Of a stretch of 43,737 nt of DNA, positions 1-8,591 are shown in pieces. The stretch is from a virus, in IMG/VR virus record IMGVR_UViG_3300005607_000023, positions 1 to 43,737 of that record. One strand, given 5' to 3'. Each line of letters opens with the position of its first letter. The stretch's first letter is position 1. The notes under the pieces are model-generated. The model made no database searches, was not told the DNA's origin, and worked only from the letters and a program-made list of their open reading frames with translations. A program made the position numbers and the translations under genes.

Positions 1-357
1 GTAGTCCTCATCAATGATCTTGTTGATGTTGTCTTGGATCAGGTTTCCGAACTGCAGGCCCGTCGTCCGGTGCTTGTTGTTCCGCTGTTCGAACTCGCTG
101 ACAACGTTGCCTACATTGGCCAGCTTCGGGAGCGAGAATGTGAAGGTAACCTCGCGGGGAACGCGGGTCAACGACCACTGGATGAAGTGGGCATCGATAA
201 ACGCCGCAGGCCGTGCCAGCGCTTCTGGCGGTACACCACCCGTGTCATTGACACACTCATCAGGAGTGAAGAAGTTGTACTTGTATTCCGCCATCAGGTT
301 CTTGACAGTGGGCACGTCGACGACGTAGAACAGCTTGGACGGTTGGGAGATTGTCAT
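1..357 (-). CDS. Unknown protein, probable virion structural (partial, runs off left edge)
   Basis: An open frame starts with ATG at 357 and continues without a stop to the left edge, giving the first 119 residues (MTISQPSKLFYVVDVPTVKN at the N-terminus). Its ATG overlaps the TGA of the upstream 1401-residue gene as ATGA, so translation is probably coupled. The visible part has no motif I recognise. It contains a predicted mixed strand-rich stretch around residues 60-80 and an Asn/Lys/Ile-rich stretch near residue 110. Its place at the end of a run of large structural genes suggests a virion protein, by context only. Confidence 0.75.
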   Translation of the reverse strand, partial: MTISQPSKLFYVVDVPTVKNLMAEYKYNFFTPDECVNDTGGVPPEALARPAAFIDAHFIQWSLTRVPREVTFTFSLPKLANVGNVVSEFEQRNNKHRTTGLQFGNLIQDNINKIIDEDY

Positions 358-3300
358 GATCCCTCGTCAAACGTCTCAATGGTGACGAAGTATTTGTCAG
401 CGATGAGGTCGCCCTGCATCGTGTCCCGGTCACGGTACTTGAAGGATAGTGTGGTGCGGGAGTTGAAGGTACCGCGGCCCGTGAACACACGTGACCCAGG
501 AACAATCCCGCGCAGCGTGTATGGTAGGAACTGGAACTCGGCCTGCTGGTTTTCTGTGATGGGGACGATCTCTCCGTTCTTGATCATCAGATTCAGCGCT
601 TCACGTCCGTAGGGTGTCGCGCATGTCTGCTGGACGTCGACCTCAAAGTCGGCAGGATCGATCATGACATTGAAGACACGGTCAAACTGCTTGGGCGTGA
701 CGACTTTCTGGTTGAGGGCGGCCGGGTCCGATGCTGATGACAACGTGTCACGCAAGCTGGTGATCGTCTGGAACGTGTGCATCGTCACCGGGACGTACCG
801 GGGCGTGATGCGTGTCAAGTTTGCTTCCAAGTTGCCAACGACCTGTAGTTGATCAACCGTCTTGACTGCTGGGCTTGCAGGTTGGATTGCCCGAAGCTGT
901 GAAGACAGGCTGCTGAAGCCCGCGACGCCCGCTGGATTGGAAAGCTGAGGCTGTGCAATCGCCAACGGCGAGCTGCTGAACAGCGGAAAAGCGGGAGGAT
1001 CGATAGCCGTCGTGTGGAACATCAAACCCCCGACGGGCGCCAGTGGGTGGGCCGTGTTGAACGACGGCAAGCTTGTCCTCATCCCGATCTGCTCGACCAG
1101 GTGGGCGACAGAGTGCTCCGTGATCGTCTTGACGAACGCAGCGTCCAGCGGCGGCGGCACATTGGCCATGTCGAAGTTGTACTCCGCAACGTTGATCCCT
1201 GTCATCAGCTTGATGTAAGCCTCAAGAATCTGACTGACGACGTGGTTTCGCAGGAGCTCAGCCTTCTGTTGGGTCGACATGAACGAATACGAATCGTCAC
1301 TCAATGCGGCCTGAACGTTCTTCAGGCCGTCACGCTCTGCCACCGCCGCGTTCGCGTACTCTACGCCCTTGTCGATCGACTTCGATGTGCTGGTGTCTGC
1401 GTTCTGACTGAAGTCCATCGTCGGGATCGCGTTGACGATGTCTTGCAACGACGGCCGAGAAGACAACGGTAGCCAGGTGCCCATCGACGTCCTGACAGGG
1501 AACCGTGACATCTCGAACAAGAAGCGCTGGGGCTTGTAGACGATGTCGCTGTTGACCATGTCCACCTTGTAGACGCAGACCTGGACCAAGTCATTGCGCC
1601 TGTTGGTGAACGACGCCCGGCTCTGGTTCTGGATGTTGACCTTCTGCTTGATGCGCTGGGTGAAACCCTGCGGAATGCCGACCGTCACGATCCGCTTGTT
1701 CGCGCCCTTGGTTGCTGAGAACTCCGCCGTTCCGAAATACCCGTAGATCGCGTTACGCATTGCCAGGGGTACCTCAGACTCGTCCAAGATCTTGAACTCT
1801 TGGCTGTCATCGGTGTCATGGCCGTACTCCCGCTGCCAGGCTGGCACTGTCTCGTTGGCTGCACGGATCAGGTTGGTCGTCGTTGCAGCCAGCATCTGGA
1901 TCTGCTGCTCGCTCAGCAACATGCTCAACAGCTGCGTATTGTTGCCGAGGATGCCAGCGATGGTTTGGAGCGCCTCCACAGACGTCGGGCTCTTCAAGTA
2001 GTTGCTGATCCCCTTGAGGCTCCCGCTCAACGTCTGCAATACGTGCAGGATGCACATGGTCAAGCGCTGCACCCTGGCATTCTCTTGGGTTGCTCGTGAC
2101 ATCAGTTCGTTGATCGAGTTCCCATGTTGTGTGGTCGTCTGTGAGACAACGTAGGTGACCGTCCCCTGGAAGAACGTGTTGAAACCCGACTGTGTCACAC
2201 CGGTCAGGCTGAGGCTGCCGTAACGTGCGATCGCCGAAATGATGAGGTCGAATGCAACCATCGCTACGACAGTGTCGAGGTAACCTCCGTACACCGTGAA
2301 GTTGTTTGCGATCGCTTGAGTCTGCCGGAACCTGCTGATGATCTGGCCCATCAGGTTGATGATGTAGTTGGTGAGCGGCGTACCGGCTTTGAGTGCAGTT
2401 GCAACGCCCTGCGGGTTGAGAGCGCTTGAACTGTTACGCTGGAACCTGTCAAAGTTCCGCTCACCCAACAGCTGGACAGCGGCGCGGCTACGTGGCAACG
2501 CTGCCTGGAGTTGCGTATTGATCTGGGCAATCAAGGTGTCGACCAACGGCGTGTTGTCAGCCGTCGTCGATGACGTGAAGTACGGAACGAACGTGTTGTA
2601 CGAACGCGAGATCTTCGCCAGCACGTACAGGAACAGCGAGGTCTTGACCCCGTTGTCCTTCCGGGCGAAGGCGAAGATGCTGGCGAGCCTGTCATCCTGC
2701 AACATCTTCGACGTGTTGCCGTTGGCATCGACTAGCCCGGACTTGATGTTGGTCAGCAGGTCCGACGTAGTGTCCAGGATGCTACCCTCGAACCGCTTGG
2801 CCACGTCAACCGACGTGTATGCCGCGTGAGGCTTCTGCAACAGGTTCATCGAGTCGATGACCACGTTGAACGAGTTGTATGCGTTGTCTAGGATCTGGGA
2901 CAACGTGTCGATGTTTTGGGTGTTGAACCCAAGGCCGGCGGGCACATCAGGACCGGGGCTGGCGACGTTGACAGGTTGTAGGACCTGGTCAAAGTAGAAG
3001 TCGCCTCCGGGCGACAGGGTCCCAGTGTCTCCCTCGACGTACTTTGACTCGAACGTCAGGACACCAGTCGAGCCTTGTGTCTGCTGAGCGATCGATGTCA
3101 GGGCCGTGGTCGCCTGAGCGGGGAAGTCGGTGATGTTGTTTCCGAACTTGCCCAGAACACTGTCAAACACCGTCGTGTTTGGGACACCGTTGGTGACCGA
3201 GTAGTTGTAGTTGGTTTGGAGCGCGTTCTTCAGGTTCTGCTGGGTCAAACCGTACGAGTACCTGTACTCCGCCGACAACAGGTGTGCCAGAGCAGCGATC

Positions 3301-4559
3301 CTCGCTTCTTCGTTCTTGAACAGAACGTTCTGGTAGATCGTCGTGAATGCAGGCTTGATGACGTTGACTGTCTGTGCCGTCAGCGAGGGTTGCAAGCTGA
3401 TCAGCTCAGACAGTGGTGGCAGGTTGGGTACGTTTGTCGACAGGGCAAACCGTGCGACTTTCGGGTTCAGGATCGTCGTGGGGTTGACATCGTTTCGCTG
3501 GTATGACGGATCGATGTCAAGGAAGTTCAACGTGTGGGTCTTCAGCGCGTTGGTCAACTCGACCAACGCTTGCATCCAGACCTTTGATGACGCATACGTC
3601 TCTCGTACTGTCGTGGGCTTGTACCCCAGCTCAGCCAGAGCATCGACCAAGCTGAAATCGAACGGGTGGAGTTCAATGAGGTGCAACGGAAGGATGTAAC
3701 GACGAATCTCGGGATCGGGCTGCGCACTTGGCGTCGACTGATCGTAGTTGGCCTGTAGCAGACTTCCAACCAGGCCCGGGTTGACGGTGTAGATGTCATG
3801 GCGGAGGTCGAGCTGCGCCTTCTGCGCCTCGATGATCCTGACCAGGTTCAAGAGGAACGACGAGTTCTGTGACAGGTTGTTCAGCGCGTTCTGGAGCGTG
3901 TCTTTCCGGTTACGAAAGATCTCAGAGATATTGGTGAATCGCTGGCCCAGGGTCCTGATGAAGAACCGGTTGTTGAACGTCCGCAGGTTCCGCATCTGGA
4001 TCTGAGTGTCGAGGAACCTGCCCGCGTCGGTCATGTACGGCTCGATGCCCGCGCGCTCCATGTAGTTGATGAAGGGAGGAGCTGAGTGAACGACATCACG
4101 ATTGAACAGCGGCTGGAAGCTGGTCACCATGATAACCTCGGGACGCTCCTGAGCGACGCCGGTCACCTGTTCATACGGCTGGAACTTCGTCGCTGTCGTT
4201 GTGAAGCCTTGGTTCGCGCGGGGGTCGTACTCCTTACCTGCGTCCAGGTTCAGGTGGTACGTCGGCAACACCGTGTTCCAGTCGGTGTGGATGGGCAGGA
4301 TGATGTGGTTTCCTGTCACCAGGTGTTGTCCGATCTCAGACAATGACGGCGTCGCAAACCGGGTCACCGTCCCGGGCGAGTGCAACATGATTGGGGTCGA
4401 CAGGTGGATCTGCGATGTCGGCAAGGTGCCGAGCGAAGCTGGATGGGTAGCTTGCGTGTAGTTGGTCGCCTGTGTGACCAACGAAGAGACCAGGGGTTGG
4501 ACAGCGACGCTGCCAAAGTTCGCAAAAGAGCTGTTGTTGACTCGTAGCGTCCTGATCAT
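354..4559 (-). CDS. Very large unknown protein, probable virion structural
   Basis: The frame encodes 1401 residues beginning MIRTLRVNNSSFANFGSVAV. It could be extended to 4796, but the ATG at 4559 is preferred because it overlaps the TGA of the upstream gene as ATGA and the extension lies inside that gene. No clear Shine-Dalgarno is present, which fits coupled translation. The protein is rich in Thr, Asn, Gln, Ser and Leu, has no signal peptide or obvious membrane segment, and has long regions that look helical (residues about 280-330 and 690-950). I recognise no enzyme motif. The size, composition and place in a minus-strand structural run suggest a baseplate, tail or internal virion protein. 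That is inference from context. Confidence 0.85.
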   Translation of the reverse strand: MIRTLRVNNSSFANFGSVAVQPLVSSLVTQATNYTQATHPASLGTLPTSQIHLSTPIMLHSPGTVTRFATPSLSEIGQHLVTGNHIILPIHTDWNTVLPTYHLNLDAGKEYDPRANQGFTTTATKFQPYEQVTGVAQERPEVIMVTSFQPLFNRDVVHSAPPFINYMERAGIEPYMTDAGRFLDTQIQMRNLRTFNNRFFIRTLGQRFTNISEIFRNRKDTLQNALNNLSQNSSFLLNLVRIIEAQKAQLDLRHDIYTVNPGLVGSLLQANYDQSTPSAQPDPEIRRYILPLHLIELHPFDFSLVDALAELGYKPTTVRETYASSKVWMQALVELTNALKTHTLNFLDIDPSYQRNDVNPTTILNPKVARFALSTNVPNLPPLSELISLQPSLTAQTVNVIKPAFTTIYQNVLFKNEEARIAALAHLLSAEYRYSYGLTQQNLKNALQTNYNYSVTNGVPNTTVFDSVLGKFGNNITDFPAQATTALTSIAQQTQGSTGVLTFESKYVEGDTGTLSPGGDFYFDQVLQPVNVASPGPDVPAGLGFNTQNIDTLSQILDNAYNSFNVVIDSMNLLQKPHAAYTSVDVAKRFEGSILDTTSDLLTNIKSGLVDANGNTSKMLQDDRLASIFAFARKDNGVKTSLFLYVLAKISRSYNTFVPYFTSSTTADNTPLVDTLIAQINTQLQAALPRSRAAVQLLGERNFDRFQRNSSSALNPQGVATALKAGTPLTNYIINLMGQIISRFRQTQAIANNFTVYGGYLDTVVAMVAFDLIISAIARYGSLSLTGVTQSGFNTFFQGTVTYVVSQTTTQHGNSINELMSRATQENARVQRLTMCILHVLQTLSGSLKGISNYLKSPTSVEALQTIAGILGNNTQLLSMLLSEQQIQMLAATTTNLIRAANETVPAWQREYGHDTDDSQEFKILDESEVPLAMRNAIYGYFGTAEFSATKGANKRIVTVGIPQGFTQRIKQKVNIQNQSRASFTNRRNDLVQVCVYKVDMVNSDIVYKPQRFLFEMSRFPVRTSMGTWLPLSSRPSLQDIVNAIPTMDFSQNADTSTSKSIDKGVEYANAAVAERDGLKNVQAALSDDSYSFMSTQQKAELLRNHVVSQILEAYIKLMTGINVAEYNFDMANVPPPLDAAFVKTITEHSVAHLVEQIGMRTSLPSFNTAHPLAPVGGLMFHTTAIDPPAFPLFSSSPLAIAQPQLSNPAGVAGFSSLSSQLRAIQPASPAVKTVDQLQVVGNLEANLTRITPRYVPVTMHTFQTITSLRDTLSSASDPAALNQKVVTPKQFDRVFNVMIDPADFEVDVQQTCATPYGREALNLMIKNGEIVPITENQQAEFQFLPYTLRGIVPGSRVFTGRGTFNSRTTLSFKYRDRDTMQGDLIADKYFVTIETFDEGS

Positions 4560-7036
4560 GGTGCATCTACAATTACGGTGTTGGTCGTCGCTGCAGTACC
4601 AACCTTGTAGTCGTTCATCACGGGGATGATGACATAGTTGATCGGACCGTTGTCGTAGTGCGTCACAGGGTGGAAGTACTGGCACGCTCCGTATGGGAAC
4701 TCTGAGTGGGCTTTGCCCAAAGCAGTCCTGACCCCGTTTACGGTCTTCAAGATGACAAAGTGGTCGACCTGCGTGATGTCGCCGTTGACTTGCCAAGTAA
4801 TGATGTTGAGGCTGCGGTTGAACGGCGTCGCCGTCTGGTTGATGATCTTTGCAGTGTCATTGTCGAATGAAGCCTCAACTGTGGTGATGGATCCGACAAC
4901 GCCGAACGCCATCGGGTCCTTGGCGTGGCGTTGAGCCGCACCCTTCGATGACACGATGACTCCCCGCGTCAACGCTAGCGGGTGACGGAACTTGGCAGGG
5001 TTCCAGGTGTAGGGCTTCTTCGTCGAAGCATCGGTCGATGTCTTGGTGTAGTTCTCAAACAACGTCTCGGCTTCACGAAGCAAGGGGTAGATCTCATACC
5101 GGTAGATGTGACCGTACTGGAGGGCCGACACCGCCTGCGTCTTCCTCAACACGCTGTCTTGGAAGTTGGGGCTTGTCACCGTCCCAAAGTTCTCTCGGAT
5201 GCCCGTGGTCAAGTCGACTCGCTGCACTTGGTGTGCGATCAGGCTTGCCAACTGGTCACGCTGGTTAGCGATGTCACCCGTGAAATACTCCGTCAAGTTC
5301 TGGTTCTTCAACATCTGCTTGATGTTGTCCATGTCCGTGTTCGTCGTCGAGGTATTGATGACGAACGAGACGTCTGGTGCGCTATCATGGTTGACGACCA
5401 GGTCAGTGATCGACGTGTCAACCTGACCCGGTGCAGGAGTGATGAACTCGATCGTCACGTCACCGAAGTCTTCAGTGTCACCATCCAGGTAGATCAACCG
5501 AGCAACGTATCTGTAGATGTTGCCTTGTGTGACGTCGGTGTCGAGCGTGGTGACCAGGTCTGCCTGTCGTGCCGCATCATCGACAAAACCCACGTCGCCA
5601 TTGACGATGTCGTAGTCCAACGCGGATTGGTGGGTCGTCAGGTTCCACTTCAGGAACTGGATGGCGACGCACCGGGTCGGGATGCTGCGTGCCTCGAGCT
5701 GGATTCCTTGAGGGACTTGCAAACCCGTCAGCGCCACGCTGCGCAACGGCGTGTAGTGACGCGGTCGGATCACGGTGTTGGTGTAGTCAAAGCCCAGGGC
5801 TCCCTGCGCGCCGACAGGGACGGCACGGTAGATAGCCGCTGAAGCAAGCGGGACGTCTACCTTGATCTGCAGCGCCTCGTGCTTTGATGTCAACGGGTAT
5901 GTCCCGATGAGGCTGTACGAATCGATGTCTTGGGCTGCTGCAAAGACGGTCTTCTTGTAGACCTGTACCGATGTTGCACCGGGGTCGATCTGCTTGATCT
6001 GCAGCGTACCATAGGTCGAACTGGGAGTGACCGACGCCTTCACGATGGGCGGCAGTTTGGGCGTGTTATAGACCTGAAGCTCTTTAGAAATGTTCAGCGT
6101 CTTGGTGATGCTGTCGACGGGCTCATTGCTGTCGCGGTTGAGCAGATCGAACTGGACGAATGCGTTCGTCAGGTCAGCGTGTTCCAAGCGCAGCAAAGCA
6201 GCTGGAACCACGACTGTCTCCGTGATCTCCTGCATTGTCCTAGTGAAGTTCCGCATCACATGGACCAAGTCGTCATCGACAAGATCGTCAGTCGTTGCCG
6301 GCGGTACATCAGTCGTCGCCGGAAACAGATGGTAGTTCAGCAACTGGGACGCAGGATCAGTCGCTGACTCCAGAGCTCGAGAGGTGTTCGAAAACCCTTG
6401 CCTGATCGCTGTTGACGATTGCGACCTTGGCGTCAGTGCAAAGATGTACGATGGATCCAACGACTGTCGTGCGATCATGTCCTGCATCACCTGTTGCGGG
6501 TTCAGCAGAGCGCTGCCAGAGATAGTCGTGGAAAGATCTGACACGATCAACGAATTTGATACCCGGTTGAGCACCGGTTGTGGGTCGTTGTCCCGCTTCG
6601 CATCGCTCGCTCGAATCGTCTGGAGCTGGGGTCCATTCAGCTGCGGGATGTCCTTTGGATCGACCTGTGCCAGCAACTGGTGGAAGATCTCGTTGTTGAG
6701 GTAGGTCAGGATGTTGCTGTTCCTCGACGCCAACACGTATGTCAGCCGTTGTTGAGCGACCTGCTTTGCGTGTAGCAGCTGGTTCCTGATGTTGTTGACG
6801 AGGGCGCGCGTGTCAACGATGCCCCGCTGCGTCACTCCGAGCAGCGGCTGTTGGGGCACATACCTGCTGATGACTTGGATCTTGACGATATTCGCGTTTT
6901 GGTTCAGGGCACGGCTGGGGTTGACGGCGTAAGTGAACTGGAACTCCAGGTCGCCGTTCGAACGTACGTTGACCAACTGGGCGAAGTCGTCATTCACCGT
7001 GACCAAGTTGGAAGTCTGTTGGTACCTGAAGAACAC
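4556..7036 (-). CDS. Large unknown protein with fibronectin-III-like strands, probable virion structural
   Basis: The frame encodes 826 residues (MFFRYQQTSNLVTVNDDFAQ at the N-terminus). Translation begins at GTG 7036, preceded by a GAGGTG Shine-Dalgarno at about 7041-7046, and the stop overlaps the next gene as ATGA. The N-terminal 330 residues include charged helical stretches. From about residue 330 onward there are several stretches that alternate strand and turn, such as VTPSSTYGTLQIKQIDPGAT and the final 100 residues, where the pattern of hydrophobic residues resembles fibronectin type III or similar beta-sandwich domains. Such domains are common in phage baseplate and tail proteins. 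No catalytic motif is visible. The gene sits between two other structural-looking genes with almost no spacing. Confidence 0.82.
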   Translation of the reverse strand: MFFRYQQTSNLVTVNDDFAQLVNVRSNGDLEFQFTYAVNPSRALNQNANIVKIQVISRYVPQQPLLGVTQRGIVDTRALVNNIRNQLLHAKQVAQQRLTYVLASRNSNILTYLNNEIFHQLLAQVDPKDIPQLNGPQLQTIRASDAKRDNDPQPVLNRVSNSLIVSDLSTTISGSALLNPQQVMQDMIARQSLDPSYIFALTPRSQSSTAIRQGFSNTSRALESATDPASQLLNYHLFPATTDVPPATTDDLVDDDLVHVMRNFTRTMQEITETVVVPAALLRLEHADLTNAFVQFDLLNRDSNEPVDSITKTLNISKELQVYNTPKLPPIVKASVTPSSTYGTLQIKQIDPGATSVQVYKKTVFAAAQDIDSYSLIGTYPLTSKHEALQIKVDVPLASAAIYRAVPVGAQGALGFDYTNTVIRPRHYTPLRSVALTGLQVPQGIQLEARSIPTRCVAIQFLKWNLTTHQSALDYDIVNGDVGFVDDAARQADLVTTLDTDVTQGNIYRYVARLIYLDGDTEDFGDVTIEFITPAPGQVDTSITDLVVNHDSAPDVSFVINTSTTNTDMDNIKQMLKNQNLTEYFTGDIANQRDQLASLIAHQVQRVDLTTGIRENFGTVTSPNFQDSVLRKTQAVSALQYGHIYRYEIYPLLREAETLFENYTKTSTDASTKKPYTWNPAKFRHPLALTRGVIVSSKGAAQRHAKDPMAFGVVGSITTVEASFDNDTAKIINQTATPFNRSLNIITWQVNGDITQVDHFVILKTVNGVRTALGKAHSEFPYGACQYFHPVTHYDNGPINYVIIPVMNDYKVGTAATTNTVIVDAP

Positions 7037-7045
7037 GGCATCACC

Positions 7046-8068
7046 TCACTGGAAGACGAGGGTGAACAGGTGGATGAACGTGTCGGTCCCTTTTTCATCG
7101 ACTGTCACCTTGCCGACGAAGAAGATGTGGGCCGTCGGGTGGTTAGGATCTCCCGTCCGGTGCCGTCCATAGTCAACGATGTCGAGTTTCTTCAATGTGT
7201 CGTAGTTCTGCTCGAAGAACTGCCCCAGCAAGTTGTTGTTGATCGAGGTTGGGTCGAAGCTGATCTGCTTCATGTAGCCCAATGCCTCATAGTACCTCAG
7301 CTCATATGCGATCTGCTCGTAGCGTAGAGCCGACGACCAGAACCAAGTGTAGATGCCCCATGGGACGTATGCACCCAGGAACCTGACCTTGCTGACGTCT
7401 TGGATGCCCCAATCACCCAACGCTGACTCATCTTGGACCTTGTTGATCGGAGGCAGGTACTTGAAGTTGGGAAGGTTGCTGAAGCGTGGATCGCTAAAGA
7501 TGCTGTCCAACGCGCTGACGTGGGTCGAGAACTGTGCCGGGTTCCTGATGGGCTTGGAATCGTTGATCTGGAATGTGACGGTCGATGGCCCCGCTGCAAA
7601 ACCGTCGTCCTCAAAGAACGGGTCTACAGTAGACAAGACGCGGAGCTTGCTGAAGTTGTCGGCTGAGGCCCCCAACAACTCGTTGACCTGATCGGCAAAG
7701 TTGTCACCCCGAGCGGCTGACGTTCCCTCGCTCGGTGAGCTGATGATCGAGCTCGTCACGCCCGTATACGTGTAGTCAATGATCTTGCCGAATCCCGTGT
7801 TGATCCCAGAAGAGTTGCGGAACGGCAACACGTTCCCGGAGTCGTCGGCACGGAACGTGATCTCGTCCTGAGGCAGCTGGCACGATTCGAGGTAGATCCT
7901 CTGCGTCGCGTCCTGGCTGCCACTGGCCACGTCGGCGGCGTAGTGGGTCATCCCATCTGAGAACGACACGTACGCGATGTCGACGCCACCTTGTGCCAGT
8001 TGCCGGCGCCCCTCGATCGTCAGGATGGTGTCGAGGACGCGCGTCTTGTTGTCGAGAATGCCGCTCAC
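7046..8068 (-). CDS. Conserved phage-type structural protein (unnamed family)
   Basis: The frame encodes 340 residues starting at GTG 8068, with an upstream AGGG as the only Shine-Dalgarno-like sequence. The N-terminus (SGILDNKTRVLDTILTIEGR, then a stretch reading roughly YVSFSDG) resembles an unnamed protein type I associate with the structural regions of large phages; this is from memory and not searched. The remainder has no transmembrane segment and is rich in Asp, Ser and aromatic residues. It is followed after 9 bases by the 826-residue gene. The role is probably in the tail or baseplate, by context. The family name is not known to me. Confidence 0.75.
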   Translation of the reverse strand: MSGILDNKTRVLDTILTIEGRRQLAQGGVDIAYVSFSDGMTHYAADVASGSQDATQRIYLESCQLPQDEITFRADDSGNVLPFRNSSGINTGFGKIIDYTYTGVTSSIISSPSEGTSAARGDNFADQVNELLGASADNFSKLRVLSTVDPFFEDDGFAAGPSTVTFQINDSKPIRNPAQFSTHVSALDSIFSDPRFSNLPNFKYLPPINKVQDESALGDWGIQDVSKVRFLGAYVPWGIYTWFWSSALRYEQIAYELRYYEALGYMKQISFDPTSINNNLLGQFFEQNYDTLKKLDIVDYGRHRTGDPNHPTAHIFFVGKVTVDEKGTDTFIHLFTLVFQ

Positions 8069-8103
8069 GTTTCCCTACGACAAATATACCCCGTGCGTCT
8101 TCC

Positions 8104-8126
8104 AGGGGCCGTCGTCAAGAGCCCCT
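8104..8126 (-). terminator. Short hairpin around the stop of the 155-residue gene
   Basis: AGGGGC (8104-8109) and GCCCCT (8121-8126) form a perfect 6-base stem with an 11-base loop holding the TGA of the upstream gene. No T-run follows on the minus strand, so this would be a weak or factor-dependent terminator, or a processing site. A TATATT element lies at about 8092-8087, before the next gene, but no convincing -35 sits at normal spacing. Confidence 0.25.
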
Positions 8127-8582
8127 AGAACCTCTCACGAGCCTAATGCGTACGGGTTGGTGGCGTGCAGAGCTGTACGCCTTCTTGTATCTCGTGAGGT
8201 CACGAGGGGGCAGGATGGGGGCCGGTGGAGCCTCGGGGATTGGGAAAGGGTTCCAGTCGCCGGGTGAAAGACCTTGATCGACGATCGGGAACGTGTTCGA
8301 TGTCGTGTCAGTCCTGTCGATCGACTCCGTCGGGATGAGGTACGTACCCCACGAGTAGTCGATACCCAACCAACGACCCTCCATGAACGATGATGACACA
8401 GCGGCCAATGAAGAGGAAGCCAAGCCCCACGTGTTGGCTAGACCGAACCATGAACCCGTGTGGAAACCGTCGTTGATGGTCGACGTTGTGGTGCTGGCAC
8501 CGATCGTGTGTGCGCTGCCCCACATCGAACCCGTGTAGGTCGAGTTGACTTCGAGGGTTGTCAGTTCAAAGAACGTCGACAC
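8115..8582 (-). CDS. Small fibre-associated protein with C-terminal TRY..YS motif
   Basis: The frame encodes 155 residues from GTG 8582, with a good GAGGTGG Shine-Dalgarno. Residues 1-90 are rich in Ser, Thr, Gly and Trp (many strand-turn repeats), residues 105-130 are proline-rich, and the C-terminus carries LTRYKKAYSSARHQPV. The last gene product of the A type at the far end of the adjacent array (A3) ends with a similar motif (ATRYRKTYSYFRQVPV), also after a proline-rich stretch. Nothing else identifies a function. The place, 9 bases after A1, and the shared motif suggest a component attached to or co-assembled with the fibre-like proteins. Confidence 0.75.
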   Translation of the reverse strand: MSTFFELTTLEVNSTYTGSMWGSAHTIGASTTTSTINDGFHTGSWFGLANTWGLASSSLAAVSSSFMEGRWLGIDYSWGTYLIPTESIDRTDTTSNTFPIVDQGLSPGDWNPFPIPEAPPAPILPPRDLTRYKKAYSSARHQPVRIRLVRGSRGS

Positions 8583-8591
8583 GGTGCCACC

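Noticed and set aside
4560-4796. N-terminal extension of the 1401-residue gene
   Set aside because: It lies wholly inside the upstream gene and the ATGA overlap at 4556-4559 gives a natural start.
4982-5842. 286-codon plus-strand frame inside the 826-residue gene
   Set aside because: Repetitive Arg/Asp/Val/Leu composition and no recognisable start; the minus gene is continuous and coupled to its neighbours.
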